Source of the DNA: Clostridiaceae bacterium
GTDB lineage: Bacteria; Bacillota; Clostridia; Lachnospirales; Lachnospiraceae
NCBI GenBank assembly: GCA_009911305.1
Contig: QXXC01000006.1
Location: forward strand, 1 to 64,000
Reading direction: 5' to 3'
Length of the DNA: 64,000 bases
The translations under genes and the position numbers were made by a program. The notes under the pieces were generated by a model. It ran no database searches and had not been told where the DNA came from. It was given only the letters and a program-made list of their open reading frames with translations. Below are positions 34,172-43,346 of this stretch, piece after piece; position 1 is the first letter of the stretch; each line of letters starts with the position of its first letter.

Positions 34172-36268
34172 TCATATCCCCCCAACCAGCTTATTAAAAA
34201 ACCGCTTCAAATGACGCGCCAGCGCATCCCGTATCTCTTCCCTGTCCCCGCGCCTCACAATATCCATAAATCCACAGTCCTCTACCAGCATACTGCTGAT
34301 CGAGCCCAGTATTTCCGTATTAAGCGCCGCATTTTCATCCTCCGGGGCCAGCATTATAAAGGCTGCCGAAATTCCCTTAAAATATGCATCCTGAAACGGC
34401 CCCAGATCCTTGGTCATGCACACAGAAAAGCCCGGGCGGATCACACCCCTTGTCCTTGTGTGGAACAGGGCAAATCCAAATTCGGCAAATACCTGGCTCG
34501 ATATCCTCTCCCGCCTTATGATATCCTGCCGGATAAGCTCCCTGCGGTCCGAATACGGAGACAGCTTTTCCCCAATCGCCACTAAAAGCTCGTCAAAGGT
34601 AATGCTGTTATCTACCTTAAAAAATTCCATGTATTTGATAATGCCTCTGATCTGGGCGGCCGCCAGGTTGACGGTTTCAAGCTGTCTGGAGAATGTGTCT
34701 GATTCCTTCTGTTTTCTCGGAAGACGCTCAAACTGGTAAATCATCTGCCTGATTTCCCCCATATCCGTCTCACTCAAAAGAGGGCTCACATAAATCACAG
34801 GCGGCTCTGCCAGTTCCAGAGGGATACTTGATACAAAAAAATCCACCTGCCCCGCCACATAGGGTGTGATGTCACGCGTCCCGTAAGCGGACAAAACGGC
34901 TCTGTCCCTGAACACCTTTTCCAGCTTTGACACCATCAGCCTGGAAATACCGATGCCGCTGGAGCAGACCACGCCGATTGCGACCCTGCGGATCTCCTCT
35001 CGCCGCCCCGCCAGGCGCACCATCGCCGCTCCAAAATGGACGGTGAGAAAGCCGATCTCCTCTGCCGGAACGCTCTTTCCCGTAAACTCCTCCAGAAGCC
35101 GGGCTGCCTGCCCGCATCTGGCATAAATATCCGGATAATTTTCCCGGATCTCCTTCAACACCGGGTTGTGAATCTGCATCCCGTGATTCAGCCGGATCAG
35201 GGTGGGCTGCAGATGGGCTAACAGTCCCTGCAAAAATTCGTCGTCCTGTTTTAACAGATACGCCTGCTCCCTGTCGAAGGCGTCAATCATGCGGCTGACA
35301 AGCTGCTGTATCCTCCGGCTCTTCAAATCCAGGCATGTCTTCCCGTCCCACTGAATTTTCTCATGCTTGGCACCCTTGATATGAAGGCAGATATAGGAAA
35401 CCTCCACCTCCGGTATCCCGATTCCGAACTCCTCCTCCAGCTCCGCCACAATCGCTTTTGCAAGGCCGTAGTCTTCATCCTCCCGGATATTTTCCTTCCA
35501 CCGCTCATCCGCCTCAATGACCTCATTTTGCAAAATCCGGTTGACGGCGATTGAAATATGAATGATCAGCCCCATATAGGAATTCTTGGTCAGAGTCAGG
35601 AAGCGGGCGCTGTCCACTGCCAGAATACAGTCCACAACCCGTTCCATAATCTCATCGTTCAGTATCCTCCCGATGCTGCTCTTCTTTAAGAACTGATACG
35701 GCGGGCCTTTATCCTCCGCCTCCTCATAGGCCTCCCGAAATGCATGTGTATCCATATTTTCACTGATAAAAGCGCGGATGGCCCTGCGGTAATTTTCCTC
35801 GCTGCCCTCGACAGCCACGCCGCTGCCGGGCCTGCGGTTTACGGTGAGCCCGTACCGCCCGAGCCATCCCTCGACTGACGCCAGATCGGAGCTGATGGTC
35901 GCCTCGCTCACGCCGAACTGATTGCTGTAATAAAACAGCTTTTTAATGCCCTTTTCCTTTAGCATCTCGAGCAGAAGCCTCCTGCGCCGCTGCTCACGGT
36001 TACTGACATCGTAATCGTCATCCCCGCTTTCCAGCTTCCCGAAAAACCGGGCCCTGGCCTCAGCTTCCCCTTCCAGCCAGACGCCGACGCCTGTCCTGGA
36101 CAGAAAACGGATCCCGCTGCCCTTTAATGCGCTGTCCACGGATTCCAGCTCTCTTTGCACCGTCCGCTTGCTGACGCCCACCTGCTCCGCCAGATAGCGG
36201 ACGGAGACAGGGGCGCTCTCTTTAAAAAGCACGCGGAAAATCTGTTTCATACGCGGTGTAATCATCAT
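34172..36268 (-). CDS. mtlR: PRD-containing transcriptional regulator of the mannitol type
   Basis: A 698-residue multidomain activator with N-terminal helix-turn-helix (about 10-60), a second HTH (Mga-like, about 95-150), two PTS regulation domains (about 195-415), a IIB-like domain with VVCSSGIGISRLMVSK near residue 430, and a IIA-like domain with HTRTRGVIRPGF in the last 150 residues. Phosphorylation by HPr or IIB sets its activity. It sits between mtlA and mtlF, as in Gram-positive mannitol operons. AGAGGAACC precedes the start by 11 bp. Confidence 0.93.
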   Translation of the reverse strand: MMITPRMKQIFRVLFKESAPVSVRYLAEQVGVSKRTVQRELESVDSALKGSGIRFLSRTGVGVWLEGEAEARARFFGKLESGDDDYDVSNREQRRRRLLLEMLKEKGIKKLFYYSNQFGVSEATISSDLASVEGWLGRYGLTVNRRPGSGVAVEGSEENYRRAIRAFISENMDTHAFREAYEEAEDKGPPYQFLKKSSIGRILNDEIMERVVDCILAVDSARFLTLTKNSYMGLIIHISIAVNRILQNEVIEADERWKENIREDEDYGLAKAIVAELEEEFGIGIPEVEVSYICLHIKGAKHEKIQWDGKTCLDLKSRRIQQLVSRMIDAFDREQAYLLKQDDEFLQGLLAHLQPTLIRLNHGMQIHNPVLKEIRENYPDIYARCGQAARLLEEFTGKSVPAEEIGFLTVHFGAAMVRLAGRREEIRRVAIGVVCSSGIGISRLMVSKLEKVFRDRAVLSAYGTRDITPYVAGQVDFFVSSIPLELAEPPVIYVSPLLSETDMGEIRQMIYQFERLPRKQKESDTFSRQLETVNLAAAQIRGIIKYMEFFKVDNSITFDELLVAIGEKLSPYSDRRELIRQDIIRRERISSQVFAEFGFALFHTRTRGVIRPGFSVCMTKDLGPFQDAYFKGISAAFIMLAPEDENAALNTEILGSISSMLVEDCGFMDIVRRGDREEIRDALARHLKRFFNKLVGGI

Positions 36269-36284
36269 TCTGACACGGTTCCTC

Positions 36285-37709
36285 TTATGAATTCTGTTTT
36301 TTTACATCCTCGACCAATCCCTCATACTCCGGGGCTGCAAGGAAATTCGTAATCAGCACCAGACGCGCGTCCGGATTGCTGTGGGCCGCCCGTTCTCCCA
36401 GCTCCTGATGCGTGACCACAATCTGCACGTCCGCCGGGATCGAGGATACCGGCGTGTGGATAACCTCAATCCCCGTGAGGCCGGCCGCTGTCAGTTTCTT
36501 CTTTAAGACCGTAGCTCCCATCGCGCTGGAGCCCATACCGGCATCGCACGCAAAGGCAATCTTACGAATCTTTGCGCCTGCCCGGGCCGAAGCGGCCTCT
36601 GCGCCCGGCGCAGCCGTTTCCCCCTCATCCTTTATACCTTTTGCCTGGCGCTTCATAGCGTCCTTCTTCTGCTGCGCCTCCTCAAGGGATGTATCCCTGC
36701 CCATGAATTTTAAGAGCGGAAGGGCAATCACAAACGTAACGGCGGCCGCCGCAATCACACCGATGCAGATGCCCAGATAGCTGTGGCGCTCTGCCATCAT
36801 CATAATCGCCAGAAAGCTTCCCGGAGAGGCCGCGGAGGTCAGGCCCGCCTGAAACAGCGTAAAGCAGAATACGCCGCTTGCGCCGCCTGCAATCACAGCC
36901 AGCAGCAGGAACGGGTTCATCAGGATATAGGGAAAATAAATCTCATGGATCCCGCCGAAAAAGTGGATGATCGCCGCCCCCGGGGCAGAGCTCTTCGCGC
37001 TCCCCTTTCCTGCCAGGCAGTAGGCCAGAAGGATGCCCAGGCCCGGGCCCGGATTCGCCTCCAGAAGGAAGAAGATCGACTTGCCCGTCTCCTCCACCTG
37101 CTGGATCCCCATCGGGGACAGGATCCCGTGGTTAATGGCATTATTTAAAAATAATACCTTTGCCGGCTCAATAAACAGGCTCGTGAGCGGAAGGATACCG
37201 TGCTCCACAAAGAAGCCGACGCCGGCGCTCATCGCATAATTTAACGCACTCACCAGCGGCGTAACGGCCACCATGGACACCAGCGCCAGAAGCGCCCCGA
37301 TGATTCCGAGTGAAAAGTTATTTACAAGCATCTCAAAACCGGCCCTGATGTGTCCCTCAACAGCCTTATCAAACTGCAGGATAATCCATGCGGACAGAGG
37401 CCCCACGACCATCGCGCCGATAAACATCGGCACATCGGAACCGGCGATCACGCCCATGGCTGCAATGGTCCCGATCACGCCTCCGCGCTTTCCGGCCACC
37501 GCCTCGCCTCCCGTATACGCGATCAGGAGGGGCAGGAGTACGGACGACATGGGGCTCACCATCCTGGCAAAATTTTCATTGGGCAGCCAGCCCGTTTCAA
37601 TGAACAGGGCCGTAATCAGCCCCCATGCAATAAACGCCCCGATATTCGGCATTACCATACCGCTCAAAAAACGGCCAAAAACCTGTACCTTCTCTTTCAT
37701 GAATTTCAC
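36285..37709 (-). CDS. mtlA: PTS mannitol-type transporter subunit IICB
   Basis: The 474-residue protein has a membrane IIC domain (about 1-340, multiple hydrophobic segments, GGIHEIYFPYI conserved motif) and a cytoplasmic IIB domain with Cys388 in KIAFACDAGMGSSAMGA. A long Ala/Glu-rich linker (about 345-380) joins them. The IIA domain is on a separate gene, as in Bacillus-like mannitol systems. The substrate is mannitol or a related hexitol. It is the first gene of the operon, below a good promoter. Confidence 0.94.
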   Translation of the reverse strand: MKFMKEKVQVFGRFLSGMVMPNIGAFIAWGLITALFIETGWLPNENFARMVSPMSSVLLPLLIAYTGGEAVAGKRGGVIGTIAAMGVIAGSDVPMFIGAMVVGPLSAWIILQFDKAVEGHIRAGFEMLVNNFSLGIIGALLALVSMVAVTPLVSALNYAMSAGVGFFVEHGILPLTSLFIEPAKVLFLNNAINHGILSPMGIQQVEETGKSIFFLLEANPGPGLGILLAYCLAGKGSAKSSAPGAAIIHFFGGIHEIYFPYILMNPFLLLAVIAGGASGVFCFTLFQAGLTSAASPGSFLAIMMMAERHSYLGICIGVIAAAAVTFVIALPLLKFMGRDTSLEEAQQKKDAMKRQAKGIKDEGETAAPGAEAASARAGAKIRKIAFACDAGMGSSAMGATVLKKKLTAAGLTGIEVIHTPVSSIPADVQIVVTHQELGERAAHSNPDARLVLITNFLAAPEYEGLVEDVKKQNS

Positions 37710-37794
37710 ACCTCATTAATTTTACTCAGGAACAGCATTCCCTGTTTTCGCTTTAAATAGACTGGCCAACCTATTTTGTGCTTTCTCTATGGCT

Positions 37795-37824
37795 ATTATA
37801 GCGGCATAAGGCTTCCTTTTTCAA
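37795..37824 (-). promoter_or_regulatory. Promoter of the hexitol PTS operon
   Basis: On the minus strand TTGAAA (37819-37824), 18-bp spacer, TATAAT (37795-37800), about 85 bp before mtlA. The leader has no obvious terminator. Confidence 0.7.
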
Positions 37825-37830
37825 GAAATA

Positions 37831-37870
37831 GAAAAACAGATTTGACGCCAATATTTAGCGCCAAATCTGT
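37831..37870 (-). terminator. Terminator of the phosphohexomutase gene
   Basis: On the minus strand a stem of ACAGATTTG...CAAATCTGT (with GCGC/GCGT ends) is followed by TTTTTCTATTTC. Confidence 0.75.
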
Positions 37871-37968
37871 CTGACCTTTCGCCCTGCGTTTTCAGAGCCG
37901 CCAAAAAACAGAGCATTTTTGCTGCCGTTCACACACCTGCCGGGTGTGCCCCCCCCCTTGCCTTTCCC

Positions 37969-38076
37969 GTTGTCATTGAACAAGGCCTGGAGGCCATGAC
38001 CAGGATGAAGGCCGAAATGGAAGAGATCCGGAGGCGGATTGCCTCTTTTAAGGAGCTGCGCAGGCATTGCTTATAA
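37969..38076 (+). pseudogene. Possible remnant: plus-strand coiled-coil C-terminus
   Basis: The plus frame after a run of nine C reads VVIEQGLEAMTRMKAEMEEIRRRI and ends RRHCL-stop. It has the look of a real coiled-coil tail such as those of MerR regulators, but no start, ribosome site or upstream domain is visible. The frame stays open upstream only as unrelated-looking sequence. The stop overlaps that of the phosphohexomutase gene on the other strand. Confidence 0.2.
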
Positions 38077-39807
38077 AAGCTTATTTACCTCTGCCATCAC
38101 CGCTTCCCCGAGCTTTTCAGATTTCTCTGCGGCATCCTCTAAGGAAGAGCCCTTTACGCCGTAATAGAACTTAATCTTCGGCTCCGTGCCGGACGGCCTT
38201 ACGCAGAGCCATGCGTTGTCCTCCAGATCATAGTACAGCACATTGGAGGACGGAAGCCCGGTCGGTTTAACCTCTCCGCTCGCGATATCCCTGATGGTAT
38301 CCGCCTGATAGTCGCGCGCGGAAAGCACCTTGAAGCCGCCGAACTCTGCCGGCGCGCCGGTGCGGAAGCTCTCCATGATCTCCTGGATCTTGGCCAGGCC
38401 CTCGATGCCCTTTAAGCCAATGGATTTCACCTCATCCTTATAGTAGCCGTATTTCTCATACATGCTGACCATAGCGTCCCAGAGTGTCATATTTTTCTCT
38501 TTATAGTAGGCGGCCGCCTCACAGAGGGCCGCAGTGGCGGAAATCGCGTCCTTATCGCGGGCATAGGTTCCGATCAGGCAGCCGTAGCTCTCTTCCATGC
38601 CGAACAGATATGTTCCCTTACCTTCCTGCTCGTTCTTAAGCACCTGTTTTCCGATCCATTTAAACCCGGTGAGAACCTCAATCAGCTCTGCGCCGTAGGC
38701 TCTGGCAACCGCATCCACCAGGTTTGTGGTGACAATGGATTTTACCACCTGCCCGTCGGACGCAATGGCGCCGCTTTCCTTCTTCTGGCTGAGCACATAC
38801 TCACACAGCAGGGAGCCTGACATATTTCCGGTCAGCGGGATATACTCCCCTGATTTTGCGTCCTTTACGTATACGCCGAGACGATCTGCGTCCGGATCCG
38901 TAGCCAGCACGAGATCCGCGCCCTTTTCCTTAGCCAGGGCAAGGCCCAGCTCGAAAGCCTCCGCAGCCTCCGGGTTCGGATAGCTGACAGTGGGGAAGTT
39001 GCCGTCCGGAAGCTCCTGCTCGGGAACTACATATACATGGGTAAAGCCCAGCTCCTTCATCACACGGCGGGCCGGGATATTGCCTGTGCCGTGAAGAGGC
39101 GTGTATACAATCGTAATCTGATCCTGCATCTTGTCAATGGCCGCCTGATTGACCACCTGCGCCTTCACCTGCGCGATGTATTGGTCATCGATCTCCTGGC
39201 CGATAATCTGGTAAAGCCCCGCCTGAGACGCTTCCTCTGCGCTCATGGTCTTCACTGAGGACAGATCCGTGATGGCCATCACCTCCTCTGTCACACCCTT
39301 GTCATGAGGAGGCGTAAACTGTGCGCCGTCCTCCCAGTAAACCTTGTAGCCATTGTACTCCGGAGGGTTGTGGCTGGCTGTGATATTGATTCCGGCGATA
39401 CAGCCCAGCTCCCTTACGGCAAAGGAAAGCTCCGGCGTCGGGCGCAGGGTGTCAAAGCGATACGCCTTAATGCCGTTCGCTGCCAGCGTGCGCGCGGCCT
39501 CGTCGGCAAATTCGGGGGACATACGGCGGGAATCAAACGCAATAGCGACGCCCCTGCCCGCTCCGCCCTGCTTTATAATGTAATTCGCAAGTCCCTGCGT
39601 GGCCCTGCGCACCGTATAAATATTCATACGGTTAATACCGGCCCCGATAATACCGCGCAGGCCGGCTGTGCCAAACTCCAAATCCATGTAAAACCGCTCT
39701 TTGATCTCGTTCTCATCGCCTGCGATCCCGCGGAGCTCCTCCTTGGTCGCCTCGTCAAAGTACGGATTATCCAGCCATTCCTTATAAATCGTCATGTAAT
39801 CCTTCAT
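38071..39807 (-). CDS. pgcA: Phosphoglucomutase/phosphomannomutase
   Basis: The 578-residue enzyme interconverts hexose-1- and hexose-6-phosphates. The four alpha-phosphohexomutase domains show the catalytic serine loop TASHNPPEYNGYKVYWEDGAQ (split by position, near residue 145), the metal loop DPDADRLGVY (about 305), the sugar-binding GMEESYGCLIG (about 405) and the phosphate-binding RPSGTEPKIKFYY near residue 545. It supplies glucose-1-P for wall polymers and glycogen. AGGAGGGGT precedes the ATG. It has its own terminator. Confidence 0.95.
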   Translation of the reverse strand: MKDYMTIYKEWLDNPYFDEATKEELRGIAGDENEIKERFYMDLEFGTAGLRGIIGAGINRMNIYTVRRATQGLANYIIKQGGAGRGVAIAFDSRRMSPEFADEAARTLAANGIKAYRFDTLRPTPELSFAVRELGCIAGINITASHNPPEYNGYKVYWEDGAQFTPPHDKGVTEEVMAITDLSSVKTMSAEEASQAGLYQIIGQEIDDQYIAQVKAQVVNQAAIDKMQDQITIVYTPLHGTGNIPARRVMKELGFTHVYVVPEQELPDGNFPTVSYPNPEAAEAFELGLALAKEKGADLVLATDPDADRLGVYVKDAKSGEYIPLTGNMSGSLLCEYVLSQKKESGAIASDGQVVKSIVTTNLVDAVARAYGAELIEVLTGFKWIGKQVLKNEQEGKGTYLFGMEESYGCLIGTYARDKDAISATAALCEAAAYYKEKNMTLWDAMVSMYEKYGYYKDEVKSIGLKGIEGLAKIQEIMESFRTGAPAEFGGFKVLSARDYQADTIRDIASGEVKPTGLPSSNVLYYDLEDNAWLCVRPSGTEPKIKFYYGVKGSSLEDAAEKSEKLGEAVMAEVNKLL

Positions 39808-40030
39808 TATCTGATACCCCTCCTGTAGCTTGATAGATTTTTCTGTTATAGCAGCCCGGATACCGCTTTAAACTGTTACGGCGGGTATCCCCCGCTGCTA
39901 TTTCCTGTTCCTTCAATTATAGTATATTTCTCCGGAAAATGGAAGGAATTTTGATGTCCTGCGCAAACATAATTGCGCCTTATATTACTGTCTGCAGCGC
40001 CGGATGCATCCGTTTCGGCAGCTCTAAAGG

Positions 40031-41011
40031 TTACAGGCGGATCTGCTTTAGAAACGCCTCCCTCTCCTTCTGCTGCGCTTCCAGGCTCCTTAGCTTCTCC
40101 ACATTCCGGGCCGGTATCCACGCCTTATTGGCATTGTGGTAAAAATTAAGCTGCTTCCAGTATTTTTCCGGATAGAGGAACAGATAGTACAGATATTCCC
40201 GTTCCGGCTTCCCCATAGGCAGAATCCGATCATAGCTGTCCAGCATTTTCATGCCAAGCCGCAGGTTCCAGCCGTGCTTTTCAAGCGCCTTTCTGATAAA
40301 ATGGTACAGATCCGCGGTCTGGACCCCCAGATGCATCCTGTTAAATTCGATGATCGCAGTATAGCCCGGCCCCGTCAGAAGATGATGCTGGTTTAACTCC
40401 CCATGACACAGAAAGTGCTCCGGCAGCCCCTGCCTCCCGGCCATGCGGCTCAGCCCGTCCTGCGCTTCCTGGGCCTGCTCGAAAAACAGATTAAAATTTC
40501 CCATAACACAGAGCTCAAAATCCGATTTTTTCCGTTTTCCGCTGATAAAATTGCGCGTCCGCTTCAGTTCACGGTTATGGCGTTCCATCTCCCTTTCCAT
40601 CGGCTCTGCCAGGATGGAGCCCAGATTCCACTCCTCCTTTACCTCCACCTTCCGGAGCTGCTTATGTAACCCTGCAATCTGCACAACCGCTTTTGCCATC
40701 TCCTCCTCGTCCCGCACGTTGTACTCACGATCCATGTACCAGTCCTTTAAAATATAGCGGCTGCCGTCTCCCGCGGCTGACAGGAGCCCTCCCTCCCGGT
40801 TTCTGACATACTGATCCACCCTTAAGCCCCCGCCCTCCTTCAGTACGCCCAGCACCTCCTCCTCGAACTCCAGACGTTTCATTGTTCCCTTATATTCTCT
40901 CAGGAGCTTTATCCCCTGATCGGTTTCACAGACCCACGCCCCTCTGCCTCTGCGGAGCGATACTGCTTCCAGTTCATATTGTTCCAGCACTTCCGTATTT
41001 CTATCGTTCAC
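40031..41011 (-). CDS. CotS-like kinase-fold protein
   Basis: A 326-residue protein of the protein-kinase-like fold (APH/CotS/YutH family) with an N-terminal lobe (TDQGIKLLREYKGTMKRLEFE), a catalytic-loop region LCHGELNQHHLLTG and a metal-loop-like region IIEFNRMHLGVQTADLYHF. In Bacillus such proteins are part of the spore coat or its maturation. The start is GTG with GGAGGGGTGAA close upstream. It stands alone beside the phosphohexomutase gene and faces away from the MATE gene. Kinase activity is not certain; the HGEL and EF residues are the nearest match to catalytic Asp positions and an Asp is not obvious. Confidence 0.72.
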   Translation of the reverse strand: MNDRNTEVLEQYELEAVSLRRGRGAWVCETDQGIKLLREYKGTMKRLEFEEEVLGVLKEGGGLRVDQYVRNREGGLLSAAGDGSRYILKDWYMDREYNVRDEEEMAKAVVQIAGLHKQLRKVEVKEEWNLGSILAEPMEREMERHNRELKRTRNFISGKRKKSDFELCVMGNFNLFFEQAQEAQDGLSRMAGRQGLPEHFLCHGELNQHHLLTGPGYTAIIEFNRMHLGVQTADLYHFIRKALEKHGWNLRLGMKMLDSYDRILPMGKPEREYLYYLFLYPEKYWKQLNFYHNANKAWIPARNVEKLRSLEAQQKEREAFLKQIRL

Positions 41012-41114
41012 ACTTCACCCCTCCAGACAACTTTATTAAGCTACTTCTAGGGTATGTGTTCCCGGCTTCAATTATGTACAAATTTGGCTGGGGACGCTCT
41101 CCAAAATAACGTGG

Positions 41115-41143
41115 TTGAAAAGGCGATTCCAATATGATATATT
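41115..41143 (+). promoter_or_regulatory. Promoter of the MATE-RR-HK operon
   Basis: TTGAAA (41115-41120), 17-bp spacer and TATATT (41138-41143), followed by a 110-nt leader with a CCTGCC/GGCAGG hairpin. Confidence 0.65.
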
Positions 41144-41260
41144 ACTTTCTATTACCTGCCCCCTGATAATCGAATGGAAGGCAGGCTTAAATCGTTATTC
41201 CCGTTACCGCACATTTCAGGAGGAACAGCTAATCCATAATTTACAAGGAGGAATCAAATC

Positions 41261-42625
41261 ATGAACAATAACCGTTCTTCGGGCGAAGCGGATCTCGGCC
41301 GCGATCCCATCGGCCGGCTGCTTTTTAATCTGGCGCTTCCGGCCATCACGGCCCAGATCATTAATCTTTTGTACAACATGGTGGATCGCATGTATATCGG
41401 GCATATCCCCGACATCGGTCCTGACGCCCTGACCGGTGTGGGCGTGACCATGCCGGTCATCATGTGTATCTCCGCCTTTGCGGCCCTGGTAAGTATGGGG
41501 GGAGCGCCGCGTGCTTCGATTATGATGGGAAAGGGGCGGCCGGATGAGGCCGAACGGATTCTTGGAAACTGCACATCCATGCTCTTTATTATCGCCGTCA
41601 CCCTGACCGCCTTCTTTCTTCTCTTCGGCCGTTCCGTTCTTCTGATGTTCGGGGCCAGTGAAAATACGATCCTTTATGCATGGCCCTATATGCAGATCTA
41701 TGCCTGCGGCACAATTTTTGTGCAGATGTCGCTTGGCCTGAATGCCTTTATCAATGCGCAGGGATTTGCCAAGATCGGAATGGTAACTGTCGCGATCGGG
41801 GCGCTGTGCAATATCGTTCTGGATCCGATCTTTATCTTTGCCCTGCATCTGGGCGTGCGGGGCGCGGCTCTGGCCACCATTATTTCGCAGAGCGTGTCCT
41901 GTGTATGGATCCTCCGCTTTTTAACCGGGCCGAAGACCACCCTGCGGATCCGCCCGGCCAATCTGCGCCCGGACGCCGGAACCGTCGGCGCCTGCGTCTC
42001 GCTTGGACTGTCCCCTTTTATCATGCAGTTCACAGAGAGCATTTTGTCTGTCTGCTTTAATACCAGCCTCTTAAAATACGGCGGCGATATCGCGGTGGGG
42101 GCTATGACAATCCTCACCAGCGTCATGCAGTTTTCCATGCTGCCTCTGCAGGGGCTGACACAGGGCGTGCAGCCGATCATCAGCTTTAATTACGGCGCGG
42201 GGAACATCGCGCGGGTAAAGCAGGCGTTCCATCTGCTTTTGAGAGTATCGCTCTGCTATTCCACTTTCCTGTGGGCGGTCTGTATGTTCCTCCCGCAGGC
42301 TCCGATTGCGATTTTTACAAATAATGAACAGCTTGCGCAGTTTACCATGTGGGCTATGCGGATCTATATGGCCGCGTCTCTGATCTTTGCGATCCAGATT
42401 TCCTGCCAGCAGACCTTCATTGCCCTTGGAAATGCGAAAACCTCTGTGTTTTTAGCGCTTTTGCGCAAAGTGATCCTTCTGATTCCCCTGATTTTCATTC
42501 TGCCGGGATTTTTCGAGAATAAGGTCATGGCTGTATTTATCGCAGAGCCTGTAGCGGATGTCATCGCTGTGTCAGTGACTGCCTCGCTGTTCTTCTTAGA
42601 ATACAGAAAACTCGGGGAAACATGA
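41261..42625 (+). CDS. MATE-family efflux transporter
   Basis: The 454-residue integral membrane protein has about 12 membrane segments in two homologous halves. It has the N-terminal NLALPAITAQIINLLYNMVDRMYIG motif pattern (shown here as separate parts LALPAITAQ and LYNMVDRMYIG) of MATE exporters and the second-half GLTQGVQPIISFNYG. Such transporters expel drugs or metabolites using Na+ or H+. AAGGAGG lies 10 bp before the ATG. It is followed 25 bp later by a two-component system, which probably regulates it. Confidence 0.93.
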   Translation: MNNNRSSGEADLGRDPIGRLLFNLALPAITAQIINLLYNMVDRMYIGHIPDIGPDALTGVGVTMPVIMCISAFAALVSMGGAPRASIMMGKGRPDEAERILGNCTSMLFIIAVTLTAFFLLFGRSVLLMFGASENTILYAWPYMQIYACGTIFVQMSLGLNAFINAQGFAKIGMVTVAIGALCNIVLDPIFIFALHLGVRGAALATIISQSVSCVWILRFLTGPKTTLRIRPANLRPDAGTVGACVSLGLSPFIMQFTESILSVCFNTSLLKYGGDIAVGAMTILTSVMQFSMLPLQGLTQGVQPIISFNYGAGNIARVKQAFHLLLRVSLCYSTFLWAVCMFLPQAPIAIFTNNEQLAQFTMWAMRIYMAASLIFAIQISCQQTFIALGNAKTSVFLALLRKVILLIPLIFILPGFFENKVMAVFIAEPVADVIAVSVTASLFFLEYRKLGET

Positions 42626-42650
42626 GACTGGGGAGGTAAAAACTGATTCG

Positions 42651-43346
42651 ATGATACGCATTTTAATTATAGAAGATGAAATCCGTCTGGCCGCCACCCT
42701 GGCGGATCTTCTGGAGCACGCGGGATACAGCGCCTCCTCCGTCCACAATGGACCGGACGGCCTGACGCTGGCCGCCGGCGGCGGTTACGATGCGGTTATC
42801 CTGGATGTAATGCTGCCCGGTATGGACGGCTTCCAGATCCTGCGCCAGCTCCGGGCTGATCATACGGACACGCCTGTCCTGATGCTGACCGCGCGCTCAG
42901 AGCTCCCGGATCGGATAAGGGGGCTTGACGCCGGGGCCGATTATTATCTGACAAAGCCTTTTGAAAATGAGGAACTTCTGGCGTGTCTGCGCACGATTCT
43001 CCGGCGCGCGGGCGATACAGCCGGCGCGCCGCTTCGGTTTTCGGATATAACACTTTGCCCTGAGACTCCGGCGCTTGTCTGCGGCGGGCGCGAAATCGCG
43101 CTCAGCGCAAAGGAGCTTGAACTCATGCGCCTGCTGATCGTCAACCAGGGACAGCTTTTGTCAAAGGAGACTCTGCTTTTAAAGGTCTGGGGATATGACT
43201 GCCCGGTGAATCCGAACAGCGTTGAAGCCTATATGTCGTTTCTGCGCAAAAAACTTACGCTGCTCGGCTCTGCTGTCCGCATCCGCGCTGTGAGAAGCCT
43301 TGGATACAGGCTGGAGGAAACACTGGAAAAGGAGGCGGCAAAGTGA
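42651..43346 (+). CDS. OmpR-family response regulator
   Basis: The 231-residue protein has a receiver domain with acidic EDE near residue 8, phosphoacceptor Asp in AVILDVMLPGMDG (about 51) and Lys in LTKPFENEEL, then a winged-helix DNA-binding domain (about 130-225) with ALSAKELELMRLL and SVEAYMSFLRKKL. GGGAGG is present 14 bp before ATG, a long spacing. It overlaps the downstream kinase gene by 4 bp. Confidence 0.95.
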   Translation: MIRILIIEDEIRLAATLADLLEHAGYSASSVHNGPDGLTLAAGGGYDAVILDVMLPGMDGFQILRQLRADHTDTPVLMLTARSELPDRIRGLDAGADYYLTKPFENEELLACLRTILRRAGDTAGAPLRFSDITLCPETPALVCGGREIALSAKELELMRLLIVNQGQLLSKETLLLKVWGYDCPVNPNSVEAYMSFLRKKLTLLGSAVRIRAVRSLGYRLEETLEKEAAK

